A DNA stretch of 33,057 bases from Halobacteriales archaeon QS_5_70_17. GTDB taxonomy: Archaea; Halobacteriota; Halobacteria; Halobacteriales; Haloarculaceae. The notes beneath the pieces were generated by a model. The model was given only the letters and a program-made list of their open reading frames with translations, searched no databases and was not told the DNA's origin. A program made the position numbers and the translations under genes. How positions within the stretch are numbered: the first letter of the stretch is position 1; each line of letters begins with the position of its first letter. The DNA lies in NCBI GenBank assembly GCA_003021975.1, contig PXRR01000036.1, forward strand, positions 1 to 33,057, read 5' to 3'. Positions 1 through 7,328 of this stretch are shown here, piece by piece.

Positions 1-48
1 GCTGCCTCCTTCCGGGCGCCGGTAGGCGGGCGCCGGGAGGGAGGCAGC
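1..48. repeat. Strong inverted repeat (hairpin)
   Basis: Arms 1-20 and 29-48 pair over 20 positions with one G-T wobble and one mismatch, around an 8-base loop. The hairpin lies 7 bases beyond the stop codon of the acetyltransferase gene on the minus strand. It could protect or shape that transcript's 3' end. It has no adjacent T-run inside the window, so it is not a clear archaeal terminator. Confidence 0.7.
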
Positions 49-55
49 GCCTCGC

Positions 56-949
56 TCACCGCCCCGTCAGGTCGGCCGCGAGCACGAAGTCGGGGTCGTC
101 GCTGAACTCCGTCCGGACGCGGGCGACGTCGGAGACGTGCCGGGGCGTCTCGGGGACCAGCACGCGGGTCCGGTCGGCGCCGACTGCGGCGGCGTCCCGA
201 GCGACCGCGGCGAACAGGGACCGGGCGCTCTCGGCACCCGCCCAGGCACCGACGCCGTACTCCGCCCACGTCTCGGTCCCGCTCTCGGCGGTCCGGTCGT
301 GGGTCCGGGTTCGGTAGGTCGCCGCTCGGACTCCCTCCGCGCCCCGGACGGCCAGGACGGCCGCTCCGTCGGCGGCCCGCTCGAACCGCTCGCGGGTGAC
401 CTCCGAGAGCGCCCACGGCTCGTCGGGATCCAGCCCCAGCCCCCGGAGGTGGTCGCGGGCGGGACTGTCCTGCCAGTAGCGCCACGCGGCCGCCGGATCG
501 CCGACGACCTCGCGGTCCGGCCGCGCGCCGGCGTCGGGGTCGGGGTGGGCCCACCGGAACTCCGCCGCCGGCGCGAAACCGGCCGCCCGGACCGTCGCTC
601 CCCGTTCGGCGGCCCAGTCGAGGAGCGCGTCGGTCAGTTCGAGGGCGCCCTCTCGGCCCCGGACGGCGGGATTGACGCGCATCCCCTGGGCCCAGGCCTC
701 CTCGTCGGTCAGGAGGGCGCCCTGGCAGAGCCCCGCCACCCGGTGGGAGACGGTCGCGCCGTCGGGGAGCACCTGCTCGACGGCGTCGTCGGCCTCCAGC
801 ATGAACGTCCGCCGGTCCCCGCTGCCGTCGTCGATCCACTCCTCGAAGACGTCGGGGACGTAGTCGCTCCCCTCGCGGTCGGGCCAGGTGTCGCGGGTGA
901 ACGCGACGACGGCGTCACGGTCCGACGGCCGGGCCTCGCGGACGTTCAT
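56..949 (-). CDS. GNAT-family N-acetyltransferase
   Basis: Encodes a predicted 297-residue cytoplasmic acetyltransferase that would transfer an acetyl group from acetyl-CoA to an unknown substrate. The N-terminus (MNVREARPSDRDAVVAFTRDTW) has the usual GNAT opening, and an acetyl-CoA-binding-like region follows around residues 85-110 (AWAQGMRVNPAVRGREGAL, an R-G-x-G/A-like loop). The C-terminal half looks like a second, degenerate GNAT-like half. The ATG start is chosen because it overlaps the gatD stop codon by four bases (ATGA), which implies translational coupling. The much longer open frame upstream is only an antisense or shadow extension through gatD. Family assignment is fairly firm. 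The substrate is unknown. Confidence 0.8.
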   Translation of the reverse strand: MNVREARPSDRDAVVAFTRDTWPDREGSDYVPDVFEEWIDDGSGDRRTFMLEADDAVEQVLPDGATVSHRVAGLCQGALLTDEEAWAQGMRVNPAVRGREGALELTDALLDWAAERGATVRAAGFAPAAEFRWAHPDPDAGARPDREVVGDPAAAWRYWQDSPARDHLRGLGLDPDEPWALSEVTRERFERAADGAAVLAVRGAEGVRAATYRTRTHDRTAESGTETWAEYGVGAWAGAESARSLFAAVARDAAAVGADRTRVLVPETPRHVSDVARVRTEFSDDPDFVLAADLTGR

Positions 950-2229
950 GTCCAAGGGGTCGAACGCTCGGTGAGTTCCCCCGCCAGCGGGGTCCGCATC
1001 GCCTCGGCGGCGCTCTCGCCGTTGGCGAGCGCCCACATCAGTTTCACCTTGGCCGTCCCGGGGAGGGTGTTGCCGGCTTCGACGACGCCGGCCTCCAGCA
1101 GGTCGCGCCCGGTGTCGTAGACGCGGTCGCAGACCCGCCCCTCGATGCACTGGCTGGTCATCGTGACGGTGGTCCCGTCGCCGACCAGCGCCGCGATCCG
1201 GTCGATAAGGTCGGTGTGGACGTGCCCCAGGCCCGTCCCCTCGATGACGAGTCCCGACGATCCCTCGCAGACGTCGAGGAACGCCTCGTCCATGCCGGGA
1301 GTGAACTTCACTAGTTCGACGTCGGTCTCGAGGTCGGGGTCCAGCGTCAGTTCGCGCTCGCCGCGGGCGGCGTACGGTCGGCGGAACGTGACCGCGTCGG
1401 CCGCCCCTTCCGCGTCTCCGTTCCCGCTCAGGCGGTCGTAGTCGACGGCTCCCAGCGGGCGGTTGCCGACTGTCTCGAAGGCGTCCCGGCGCGAGGTGTG
1501 GTTCTTCCGGACCCGCGTGGCGCGGTGGAGCGCACACCGGTCGTCGGAGGTGGTCTCGTGCATGCAGACCAGCACCTCGGCGCAGTCGGCCTTCGCGGCC
1601 TCGACGGCGCAGACGGCGTTCATCACGTTGTCCGAGGAGGGGCGGTCGGCGGACCGCTGACTGCCCGTGAAGACGATCGGCACGGGCGTCTCCAGCATGA
1701 AGGCGAGCGCCGAGGCCGTGAACTGCATGGTGTCGGTGCCGTGCATGACGACGACGCCGTCGGCGCCGGCCTCGATCTCCGCTCTGACGGCCCGCGCGAG
1801 GTCCTGCCAGACGTCGGGGGTCATGTTCTCCGAGAGGATGTTGGCGACGACCCGGCCGCGGTAGTTGGCCCGCCCGGCGAGATCCGGGACGGCCCGCAGG
1901 ACGTCCTCGGCGTCGAACTGCGCGGTGACGGCGCCGGTCCGGTAATCGACTGTCGAGGCGATGGTCCCGCCGGTGGAGATCAGCGCCACCGTCGGGAGGT
2001 CCTCGTCGAACTCGATCGCCGACTCGTCGCCTTCTCCCTCGCCGCCTTCCCCGCCGACGGCGTAGACGTCGGACTCGAGGCGTTCGACCCCGCTGGCCTC
2101 GCGGTCGACGCCGACGTTGTAGCCGCCGTCGAGTTTCACCACGACCTGTTCGGGCGTCGTCGAGGGCATCAGGATCCCCTCGTAGGTGGCGTCGCCGCGC
2201 TCGACGCGCACGCGGTCTCCGGGGTTCAT
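946..2229 (-). CDS. gatD: Glu-tRNA(Gln) amidotransferase subunit D
   Basis: A 427-residue archaeal GatD. With GatE it converts Glu-tRNA(Gln) to Gln-tRNA(Gln) in organisms that lack a glutaminyl-tRNA synthetase, and GatD supplies ammonia by hydrolysing glutamine (or asparagine). Residues 1 to about 60 form the small beta-rich N-terminal domain typical of GatD, followed by an acidic Gly/Glu linker (58-78). The L-asparaginase-like domain carries both threonine motifs, STGGTI at 85-90 and HGTDTM at 163-168, which separates it from asparaginase only through the N-terminal domain. gatE is not in the window, so the partner must be encoded elsewhere. A TATA-like CTTTCAAG lies about 27 bases upstream of the ATG. 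The downstream acetyltransferase overlaps the stop codon by four bases. Confidence 0.95.
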   Translation of the reverse strand: MNPGDRVRVERGDATYEGILMPSTTPEQVVVKLDGGYNVGVDREASGVERLESDVYAVGGEGGEGEGDESAIEFDEDLPTVALISTGGTIASTVDYRTGAVTAQFDAEDVLRAVPDLAGRANYRGRVVANILSENMTPDVWQDLARAVRAEIEAGADGVVVMHGTDTMQFTASALAFMLETPVPIVFTGSQRSADRPSSDNVMNAVCAVEAAKADCAEVLVCMHETTSDDRCALHRATRVRKNHTSRRDAFETVGNRPLGAVDYDRLSGNGDAEGAADAVTFRRPYAARGERELTLDPDLETDVELVKFTPGMDEAFLDVCEGSSGLVIEGTGLGHVHTDLIDRIAALVGDGTTVTMTSQCIEGRVCDRVYDTGRDLLEAGVVEAGNTLPGTAKVKLMWALANGESAAEAMRTPLAGELTERSTPWT

Positions 2230-2351
2230 ACCCGGAGTTCCTCGCGCCCGGACTTGAAAGCATCCGTTGGCCGCGGCGCCGCCGGGGGGAGTCGATCGGC
2301 GGCCAGGAGCGGGGCGAAAGTCCCATGCCGACGCGGCCCCGACTTGGGGGC

Positions 2352-2906
2352 ATGTCTGGTTCCGGCTCCGGGTCCGGTTCCGGCTCCGGGTCTCGGACCG
2401 ACGAACTCCTCCGGGAGTACGACCCCGACGAGTACGCGGTCGACGACGGAGCCTCCGCATCGACGTCCGACTCGGTCTCGACCACGTCACCCGGCGAGAG
2501 CGCGTCCTCCAGCCGGTGGCGTCCGGACGTCGGACTCCCTCGGGTCGGCGGCCGCCTGTTCGACGGTCGCGGGTTCGTGCTGGCCTTCGTGGCTGCCGCC
2601 GCCGGCCTCGTCGCCGGCAGCCTCGTCCCACTGCTCCCCGGCGCGGGCCTGCTCGGGGTCGCCCTCGGCGCGTTCCTCCTCGGGGCGGCCGGGAGCCGCC
2701 GCCGGTACGTCGAGTGCGGACTGGCCGGGGCCGTCGTCGCCGGACTGAGCCTCGTGCTCACGAGCACGAACGTGGTCCTGCTGGCGGCGCTGCGGGACCT
2801 CGGGCCGCAACTCGCCGTCGTCGGCGCCGGCGGCGGGCTGATCGCAGCGCTCGTCGGCCACTACCTCGGCCGGGACCTCCGGGCGGGGCTGACGGCCGAC
2901 CTCTGA
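2352..2906 (+). CDS. Small membrane protein with Gly-Ser N-terminus
   Basis: A 184-residue protein of unrecognised function. The first 15 residues are a Gly-Ser run encoded by two copies of an 18-base unit. An acidic cytoplasmic-type segment rich in Asp, Glu and Ser follows to about residue 60. The rest is hydrophobic, with roughly four membrane helices (around residues 75-95, 98-112, 120-140 and 150-170) rich in Ala, Gly, Leu and Val. The ATG at 2352 is preferred over the one at 2325 because a weak AT-rich element (GAAAG) sits about 30 bases upstream and because the repeat starts just after it. It is divergent from gatD. Similar small membrane proteins are common in haloarchaea, but I cannot name the family. 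Confidence 0.7.
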   Translation: MSGSGSGSGSGSGSRTDELLREYDPDEYAVDDGASASTSDSVSTTSPGESASSSRWRPDVGLPRVGGRLFDGRGFVLAFVAAAAGLVAGSLVPLLPGAGLLGVALGAFLLGAAGSRRRYVECGLAGAVVAGLSLVLTSTNVVLLAALRDLGPQLAVVGAGGGLIAALVGHYLGRDLRAGLTADL

Positions 2907-2939
2907 GCCCCGACGCGACTCGCCCCTCGGTCGGTCCCG

Positions 2940-3620
2940 TCAGTCGGCCAGCGTCCAGCGACCGTCCTCACGGACGACGACGCCGCGCTCCTCCAGTCGC
3001 TGGAGGGCCTCCTCGACGAGTTCCGTCGGGGCGTCCGCCCGCCGGGCGATCGCCTCCGGGGTGTCGACGTCGTTGGCCAGCGCCGAGAGCACCTCGGCGT
3101 AGAAGCGGGTGTCGGTCCCGTCGGGCGCCCCGAGCGACCCCTCCTCGCGGACCTGCTCGGAGATGCCGTCCATCACGTCGGTCAGACGCCCCTGGACCCA
3201 CCGCTGAGCCATCGACAGTTCGCTCGAGAGCTTCTCGAGGCGGCGGAGTTCGCCGGCCAGTTCGGTCAGCTCCGCCCCGTCGTCGGGGTCGGAGACGTCG
3301 AGCGTGAGATACCGGCAGCGAGTCATGTCCAGTCCGCGGCTGGCCGGATACGCCGACTTCGCACCGAAGCCGTACGGCGAGACGTTCACCTCCAGCCGGA
3401 GGTTGCGGGCGATCGAGAAGTACTTGCGCCGCTGGTCGTCGACCCGCGACTCGACCAGCCCCGCCTCCTCGAGCTTTCGGAGGTGATCGATGACCGCCTT
3501 CGGACTCACCCCGAGGTACTCGCTGATCTCGGTGACGTAGCACGGCTTACGCGCGAGCAACCGGAGAATGCGCCGCCGGTTCTCGTTGCCGAGCAGATCG
3601 AGCAGCGCAGCGGAGTCCAT
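2940..3620 (-). CDS. SurR/ArsR-like winged-helix regulator
   Basis: A 226-residue DNA-binding transcriptional regulator. Residues 1-75 are an ArsR-type winged helix: LLGNENRRRILRLLARKPCY, then a recognition-helix region VSPKAVIDHLRKLEEAGLVE and a basic wing. The N-terminal layout resembles archaeal SurR-type regulators, and Cys27 (KPCY) sits in the comparable place, but the CxxC redox pair of Pyrococcus SurR is absent. A helical region around 115-165 may dimerise. The last 55 residues look like a second, degenerate winged helix (TPEAIARRADAPTELVEEAL). An inverted repeat (3626-3637) lies between the putative TATA element and the ATG, which suggests autoregulation. The exported protein gene upstream ends 43 bases away on the same strand. 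Confidence 0.8.
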   Translation of the reverse strand: MDSAALLDLLGNENRRRILRLLARKPCYVTEISEYLGVSPKAVIDHLRKLEEAGLVESRVDDQRRKYFSIARNLRLEVNVSPYGFGAKSAYPASRGLDMTRCRYLTLDVSDPDDGAELTELAGELRRLEKLSSELSMAQRWVQGRLTDVMDGISEQVREEGSLGAPDGTDTRFYAEVLSALANDVDTPEAIARRADAPTELVEEALQRLEERGVVVREDGRWTLAD

Positions 3621-3625
3621 TACCT

Positions 3626-3637
3626 GAGGTTAGCCTC
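3626..3637. promoter_or_regulatory. Possible autoregulatory operator of the SurR-like gene
   Basis: GAGGTTAGCCTC has inverted GAGG/CCTC half-sites. It sits 6-17 bases upstream of the regulator's ATG and downstream of a weak TATA-like element (minus-strand CATTACTC, about 26 bases before the ATG). That position would block initiation. The operator role is inferred. Confidence 0.35.
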
Positions 3638-3663
3638 GAAGAGTAATGAGGGTGACGCACCCG

Positions 3664-5115
3664 CTAGCCGCGCCCGTTGCCCTGCCCGTTCCCGCCGTTG
3701 CCGGTGTCGCCGTCGCTTCCGTTAGACGAGTTCGATCCCGACCCCGGGCCGGACCCGTTCCCGCTGTCGCCGGTCGCGCCGTCGCTGGGGCGGTCACTCT
3801 CGCCCTCTCCCTCGCTGGGGTCGTTCTCGGCGTCGCTGCTTCTACCGGCGCCGTCTCCGGTGTCCCCGTCCGGTCCGTTGCCGGGGTCGCTGTTACCGGC
3901 GTCGCCGTTCCCAGCGTCACCGCCAGCGCCGCCGTTCCCGGCCTCGTCGCTTCGATTCCCGCGGTCGCCGTTCTCCGCACTACGCCCGTCGCCGGGGTCG
4001 GTCTCCGGGCCAGACTGGTCGGCCGACCGGTCGGTCCCTTCGGACCCGGCCGCGGAGCCCTCGCTGCCGGTCCCGGCGTTACTCGAGCGGTCGGTCCCCG
4101 CGTTCCCGGAGTCGTTGTTCTCGCCGGCGGCAGTCGGCCCGTCACCGGCTTCGTCCGCTCGGTCATCGGCTTCGTCGGATCGGCCGGCGTCCGCCCCGCC
4201 GTTCGGCTGGGTCGCCTCGTCAGGGACCCCGGCCGCCCCGTCGGGACTCCCGTTTCCCCGGTCGGCTCCGGCGTCGGGGGCTGGACGCTCCGACGCGTTC
4301 CCGGTCCCCGTCGCGTTTCCGGGCTCGTCGCCCTCCGGGAACGAGGGGCCGGCCTCGGCCGAACCGCGGCGCTCTCCGGTCTCGGGAGTGGCTCTCCCGC
4401 GCTCGGTCTCCGTTTCCGTCCCTGTCTCGGGGTCGGTCTCCGGTCTCTCGTCGGCGGCGGTCGGTCCCTCGATGGAGGGGCCGTCCTCGGGCGGCCCGGT
4501 CGTCGCCTCCTCGGCGGCCGACGCGGTACCGGACGGACTGACCCCGCCCCCGGTCGGCGTGTCGGGCAGCGGAGGAGTGACCGTCGATTCGGGGGTGACG
4601 TCGGCGCCGGGGACCGACGGCGTCGACGGCTCCTCGAGGTCGCTGACGTTCCGGCGCAGGTCGTCGACCTCGGTGGTGTTCACGCCACTGCGGTTGACGA
4701 CCTCGCTGGTCTCCTCGACCGACTGCTCGAGCGACTCGATGCGGGCGCTCAGGACGACGGCCTGGACTCCGCCGTCGGCGGTCTCGCTCTCGTTGCGCAG
4801 CGCCGCGGACTCCCGTTCGAGCGCGTTCACCCGCTGCTCGACGAGGCGCTGACGGGCGGACTCGTTGGGCGCCTCCCGGAAGGCGACGATCCACATCCCG
4901 CCTTCGATCTCGCTTTCGGTCTCGACCACGCTAGTCTGCATGAACGTCGAGAGGGCGGTGCCGAGGCTGCTGTTGTTGGCGGCGGGCGGGATTGCGTCGG
5001 TCCGGGGGGCGGTCGAGGCGCTCCCGGGCGCTGCGGCGGCCGCCCCCCCACCGATGGCGACCGACGCGACTACGGTCAGCACACACACTGCAGCGACCAC
5101 CGGCTGACGGTTCAT
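3664..5115 (-). CDS. Exported coiled-coil protein with long Gly/Asn/Asp-rich tail
   Basis: A 483-residue predicted secreted or surface protein. Residues 1-29 are a Sec-type signal peptide (hydrophobic VVAAVCVLTVVASVAIGGGA). A conserved-looking domain follows to about residue 150 (MWIVAFREAPNESARQRL and a heptad-rich segment with NATs-like N-x-S/T sites), likely a short coiled coil. From about 165 to the end the protein is low-complexity, made of degenerate GNGD/GNAG/SGN units rich in Gly, Asp, Asn, Ser and Glu, as in flexible, highly charged haloarchaeal surface proteins. A TATA-like CTTTTAAG is centred about 27 bases before the ATG, consistent with a leaderless mRNA. The SurR-like regulator follows on the same strand. 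Function is unknown, and long antisense frames across the tail are compositional artefacts. Confidence 0.75.
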   Translation of the reverse strand: MNRQPVVAAVCVLTVVASVAIGGGAAAAAPGSASTAPRTDAIPPAANNSSLGTALSTFMQTSVVETESEIEGGMWIVAFREAPNESARQRLVEQRVNALERESAALRNESETADGGVQAVVLSARIESLEQSVEETSEVVNRSGVNTTEVDDLRRNVSDLEEPSTPSVPGADVTPESTVTPPLPDTPTGGGVSPSGTASAAEEATTGPPEDGPSIEGPTAADERPETDPETGTETETERGRATPETGERRGSAEAGPSFPEGDEPGNATGTGNASERPAPDAGADRGNGSPDGAAGVPDEATQPNGGADAGRSDEADDRADEAGDGPTAAGENNDSGNAGTDRSSNAGTGSEGSAAGSEGTDRSADQSGPETDPGDGRSAENGDRGNRSDEAGNGGAGGDAGNGDAGNSDPGNGPDGDTGDGAGRSSDAENDPSEGEGESDRPSDGATGDSGNGSGPGSGSNSSNGSDGDTGNGGNGQGNGRG

Positions 5116-5138
5116 CGTCAGTTCCTCGGGGGTCGATG

Positions 5139-5146
5139 CTTAAAAG
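5139..5146 (-). promoter_or_regulatory. TATA-like box of the exported-protein gene
   Basis: The minus strand reads CTTTTAAG, centred about 27 bases upstream of the ATG at 5115. This spacing is expected for a leaderless haloarchaeal transcript. Confidence 0.5.
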
Positions 5147-5231
5147 CGGGTGTCTCCGTTCGAACCGTTCATCGTCTGCGAACGGCCGGTTAAGGAACTG
5201 TTTTACTCGGTTCGCGGGGGTCCTAACCCGG

Positions 5232-5894
5232 CTACAGCCGGTCGAACGATCGGGCGGCCAGAACCACTGCCAGCACCGACAGGCCGACGGTCGCGGCCGG
5301 CAGGAGCAAGCCGGGTTCGTAGCGCAGCGGCGGGTGGATCGCGCATCGCCCTTCGGGCGCGCCGAACGGGCAGACCCCGAGGAGCGGTCCCAGCCAGTAG
5401 TCCGCGAGGTCGCCGACCAGCGCCGCGCCGAGCGCGAACGCGAGCGCGCCCCGCGTCGTGGCGCCGTAGTGGGGGATGAGGCACGCCTCGCCGAGGAACG
5501 CGGCGTGGGTGAGCAGGATGCCGAAGTACGCCCAGACCGCCGGGAAGTACAGCCCCGGTCGGAGGTTCAGGGCGACGACCGTCCAGAGGGCGTACTTGAC
5601 CAGCCAGACGAACGCCAGCGTGTGGAGGTACGCCAGCGGACGGTTGATCGGCGCCTCGCTCACCCGCCGCCCGAGGTTGGGCAGCAGCGTCGTCAGCGAG
5701 AGCAGACCCAGGAACACCGCCGCCGGGGAGTCGGCGTACAGCGGCCACGCGAACGTTGCCACCGCCGGCATCGTCTCGACGTAGTACCGCACGCCCACCA
5801 GCACGGCCACGACGTTCGCCACCAGCAGCCAGACGAGGCTCGGCGCGTTGCCGAGGTAGTACTGGGCCCACCGCTCGGGGATCGGACTCCGCAC
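5232..5894 (-). CDS. DUF1405 family integral membrane protein
   Basis: A 220-residue polytopic membrane protein of the DUF1405 family, whose function is unknown. About six hydrophobic helices are visible. Family hallmarks are the Y-Y-L-G-N-A-P-S-L opening, the motif WPLYADSPAA (around residues 50-59) and the segment HAAFLGEACLIPHYGA. A GTG start at 5894 is preferred because a GGGAGG Shine-Dalgarno-like sequence lies just before it and the protein then begins MRSPIPERWAQYYLG. The alternative is TTG at 5921, which adds nine residues. It is divergent from the DUF5802-like gene, and a tandem 16-bp repeat lies in the shared intergenic region. Confidence 0.8.
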   Translation of the reverse strand: MRSPIPERWAQYYLGNAPSLVWLLVANVVAVLVGVRYYVETMPAVATFAWPLYADSPAAVFLGLLSLTTLLPNLGRRVSEAPINRPLAYLHTLAFVWLVKYALWTVVALNLRPGLYFPAVWAYFGILLTHAAFLGEACLIPHYGATTRGALAFALGAALVGDLADYWLGPLLGVCPFGAPEGRCAIHPPLRYEPGLLLPAATVGLSVLAVVLAARSFDRL

Positions 5895-5934
5895 GTCCCT
5901 CCCCTCGGCGGCCCCCCGCAAATCGCTATCGACT

Positions 5935-5966
5935 GATTGTACGACGGTAAGATTGTACGACGGTAA
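5935..5966. repeat. Perfect tandem 16-bp direct repeat
   Basis: GATTGTACGACGGTAA occurs at 5935-5950 and is repeated exactly at 5951-5966. It lies between the divergent DUF1405 and DUF5802-like genes, about 25 bases upstream of the TATA-like TTATGT of the latter. The position suggests a regulator-binding site for one or both genes. This AT-richer patch stands out from the surrounding GC-rich sequence. Confidence 0.85.
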
Positions 5967-6019
5967 TACTGTTGCGGGGAAACCTTATGTGTGAGAGTAA
6001 CAAACGCCAAACTGCACCG

Positions 6020-6361
6020 ATGTTCGAACAGTTCTCCGATGGATACTATCTCGGTCGGCTGTACGTCGAACCGTACGGCGGCGACCGACCGGCCATGCAC
6101 AGCGACCAGCACGAACGCGTCAACCGACAGCTCTACACGACAGGCGAGGGCGTGGAGCGCGTCGACACGCCCCTCGTGATGAAGGTCGGACGGCGCCACC
6201 TCGCGGTCCACGGCGAGGAGGGGGTCCCCGAGCGGACGCTGGCCGTTCCCGAGGCGATGCTCGACGACGCCGGCCGGCTCCCGGACCTCCGTGAGGTGCT
6301 GCTGGCCAAGGCCGACCGCGCCGCCCAGCTCATCGAGATGGGCGCCCCCGCCGGTATTTAA
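6020..6361 (+). CDS. Conserved small haloarchaeal protein (DUF5802-like)
   Basis: A 113-residue soluble protein that I read as a member of the haloarchaeal DUF5802 group, of unknown function. It begins MFEQFSDGYYLGRLYVEPYG and ends with a leucine-rich helix (REVLLAKADRAAQLIEMGAP). No catalytic motif is evident. The internal ATG at 6020 is chosen over the upstream GTG/ATG options because the conserved text begins there and a TATA-like CTTATGT (5994-6000) lies about 23 bases upstream. The stop codon TAA lies inside the putative promoter (GTATTTAA) of the next gene, so the two may be transcribed both together and separately. Confidence 0.75.
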   Translation: MFEQFSDGYYLGRLYVEPYGGDRPAMHSDQHERVNRQLYTTGEGVERVDTPLVMKVGRRHLAVHGEEGVPERTLAVPEAMLDDAGRLPDLREVLLAKADRAAQLIEMGAPAGI

Positions 6362-6362
6362 C
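6353..6362 (+). promoter_or_regulatory. TATA-like element overlapping the DUF5802-like stop codon
   Basis: GGTATTTAAC is centred about 27 bases before the ATG of the Vms1-like gene and includes the preceding gene's TAA stop. It probably provides an internal promoter for the release-factor gene. Confidence 0.5.
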
Positions 6363-6384
6363 CCCTCGGACGAACGGTCGGACA

Positions 6385-7290
6385 ATGCTCGACCGGCTGC
6401 TCGGCCGCGAGGAACTGAAAGCCCGCATCGACGAACTCGAAGAGGAGAACAGACACCTCCAGCGGCAACTCGACGCCGAGAGCGAGCGCCGCGCCGAGGC
6501 CGTCACCGCGCGGCAGGACGCCGAGGAGCGGATCAACCGCCTCGAGGACGAGATCGCCGGACTGGAGGGCCGCCTCGGGGCCGACAGTACCGAGGGGAAC
6601 GGGAACGGAGACGGGGTCTCACCCCGCCGCCGCGAGGAACTCAGGGGCGACCGCATCGCGGCAGTCCTCGACCGAATCGAGAGCGTCCGGACCGACCGCG
6701 AGGGGGCGCTGAGCGCCGTGGTCGACGGCGCGGTTCCCGACCCCGTGACCGACCTCGCCGGCGAGCGCGCCGGTCTGGTCAGCCGGACGGCTCCCTGTCT
6801 CTACTACGGCGACGACGCCGGAGCCGTCAGCGTCGCGCTCGTTCCGCCGCTGCCCCCCGAGGAGTTCGTCGAGTGGGGCGACCGGTTCCGCGTCGACCGG
6901 TCGTGGTTCGACCCGGCGGTCGTGGGCGCGCACGCGCTCGCGCTCGTCCGCGCGGACACGTTCGCGCTTGGGCGCTTCGAGGGCCGCGAGCGCGTCGAGG
7001 TCGAGGGCTTCGAGAGCGACGTGAAGTCCGACCACTCGAAGGGCGGCTTCTCGCAGGGCCGGTTCGAGCGCCTGCGGGACGAGCAGATCGAGGCCCACGT
7101 CGAGCGCTGCCACGAGGCGCTGGCAGACGTCGACGACGTCCCGCTGTTCGTCGTCGGCGATCGGGCGCTGCTGGCGGCGTTCGCAGACCGCGCGGCCGTC
7201 ACACGGGCCGTCGACGCGACCGGCGATCCCGAGGCGGCGCTCGGGGACGCGACCCGGTCGTTCTGGACGACGCGGCTGGTCGCCGTCTGA
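6385..7290 (+). CDS. Vms1-like release factor / peptidyl-tRNA hydrolase
   Basis: A 301-residue protein of the archaeal Vms1/Ankzf1-like branch of the eRF1 superfamily. Eukaryotic members release nascent chains from stalled 60S ribosomes by cutting peptidyl-tRNA. Residues 4-66 form a charged coiled coil (ELKARIDELEEENRHLQRQL), followed by a Gly/Asn linker (66-80) and a globular domain from about 88. The signature loop KGGFSQGRFERLRDEQIEAH starts at residue 219. Gln224 lies where Vms1 carries its catalytic glutamine, and the following RFER and acidic helix are typical. The C-terminal segment (VPLFVVGDRALLAAF) is an eRF1-like alpha/beta element. It sits between the DUF5802-like gene and a universal stress gene, a setting that fits ribosome rescue. 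Its substrate in archaea is inferred. Confidence 0.8.
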   Translation: MLDRLLGREELKARIDELEEENRHLQRQLDAESERRAEAVTARQDAEERINRLEDEIAGLEGRLGADSTEGNGNGDGVSPRRREELRGDRIAAVLDRIESVRTDREGALSAVVDGAVPDPVTDLAGERAGLVSRTAPCLYYGDDAGAVSVALVPPLPPEEFVEWGDRFRVDRSWFDPAVVGAHALALVRADTFALGRFEGRERVEVEGFESDVKSDHSKGGFSQGRFERLRDEQIEAHVERCHEALADVDDVPLFVVGDRALLAAFADRAAVTRAVDATGDPEAALGDATRSFWTTRLVAV

Positions 7291-7328
7291 CGCCGTCCTT
7301 TTTGTCGACGAGGAGTCAACCGGCAGGC

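Noticed and set aside
950-2767. Upstream extension of the acetyltransferase frame to 903 codons
   Set aside because: It runs out of frame through gatD and is Arg- and Pro-rich, as shadow frames in GC-rich DNA are. The overlapping ATG at 949 is the real start.
3646-5193. Plus-strand frames across the low-complexity tail, apparently Val/Pro/Ser-rich proteins
   Set aside because: They mirror the repetitive Gly/Asn/Asp codons of the real minus-strand gene, which has a signal peptide and a TATA element.
7296-7303. T-run after the Vms1-like gene as a definite terminator
   Set aside because: Five Ts in a row may end transcription but are equally placed to act as a TATA-like element for the stress-protein gene, so I did not list it as a terminator.
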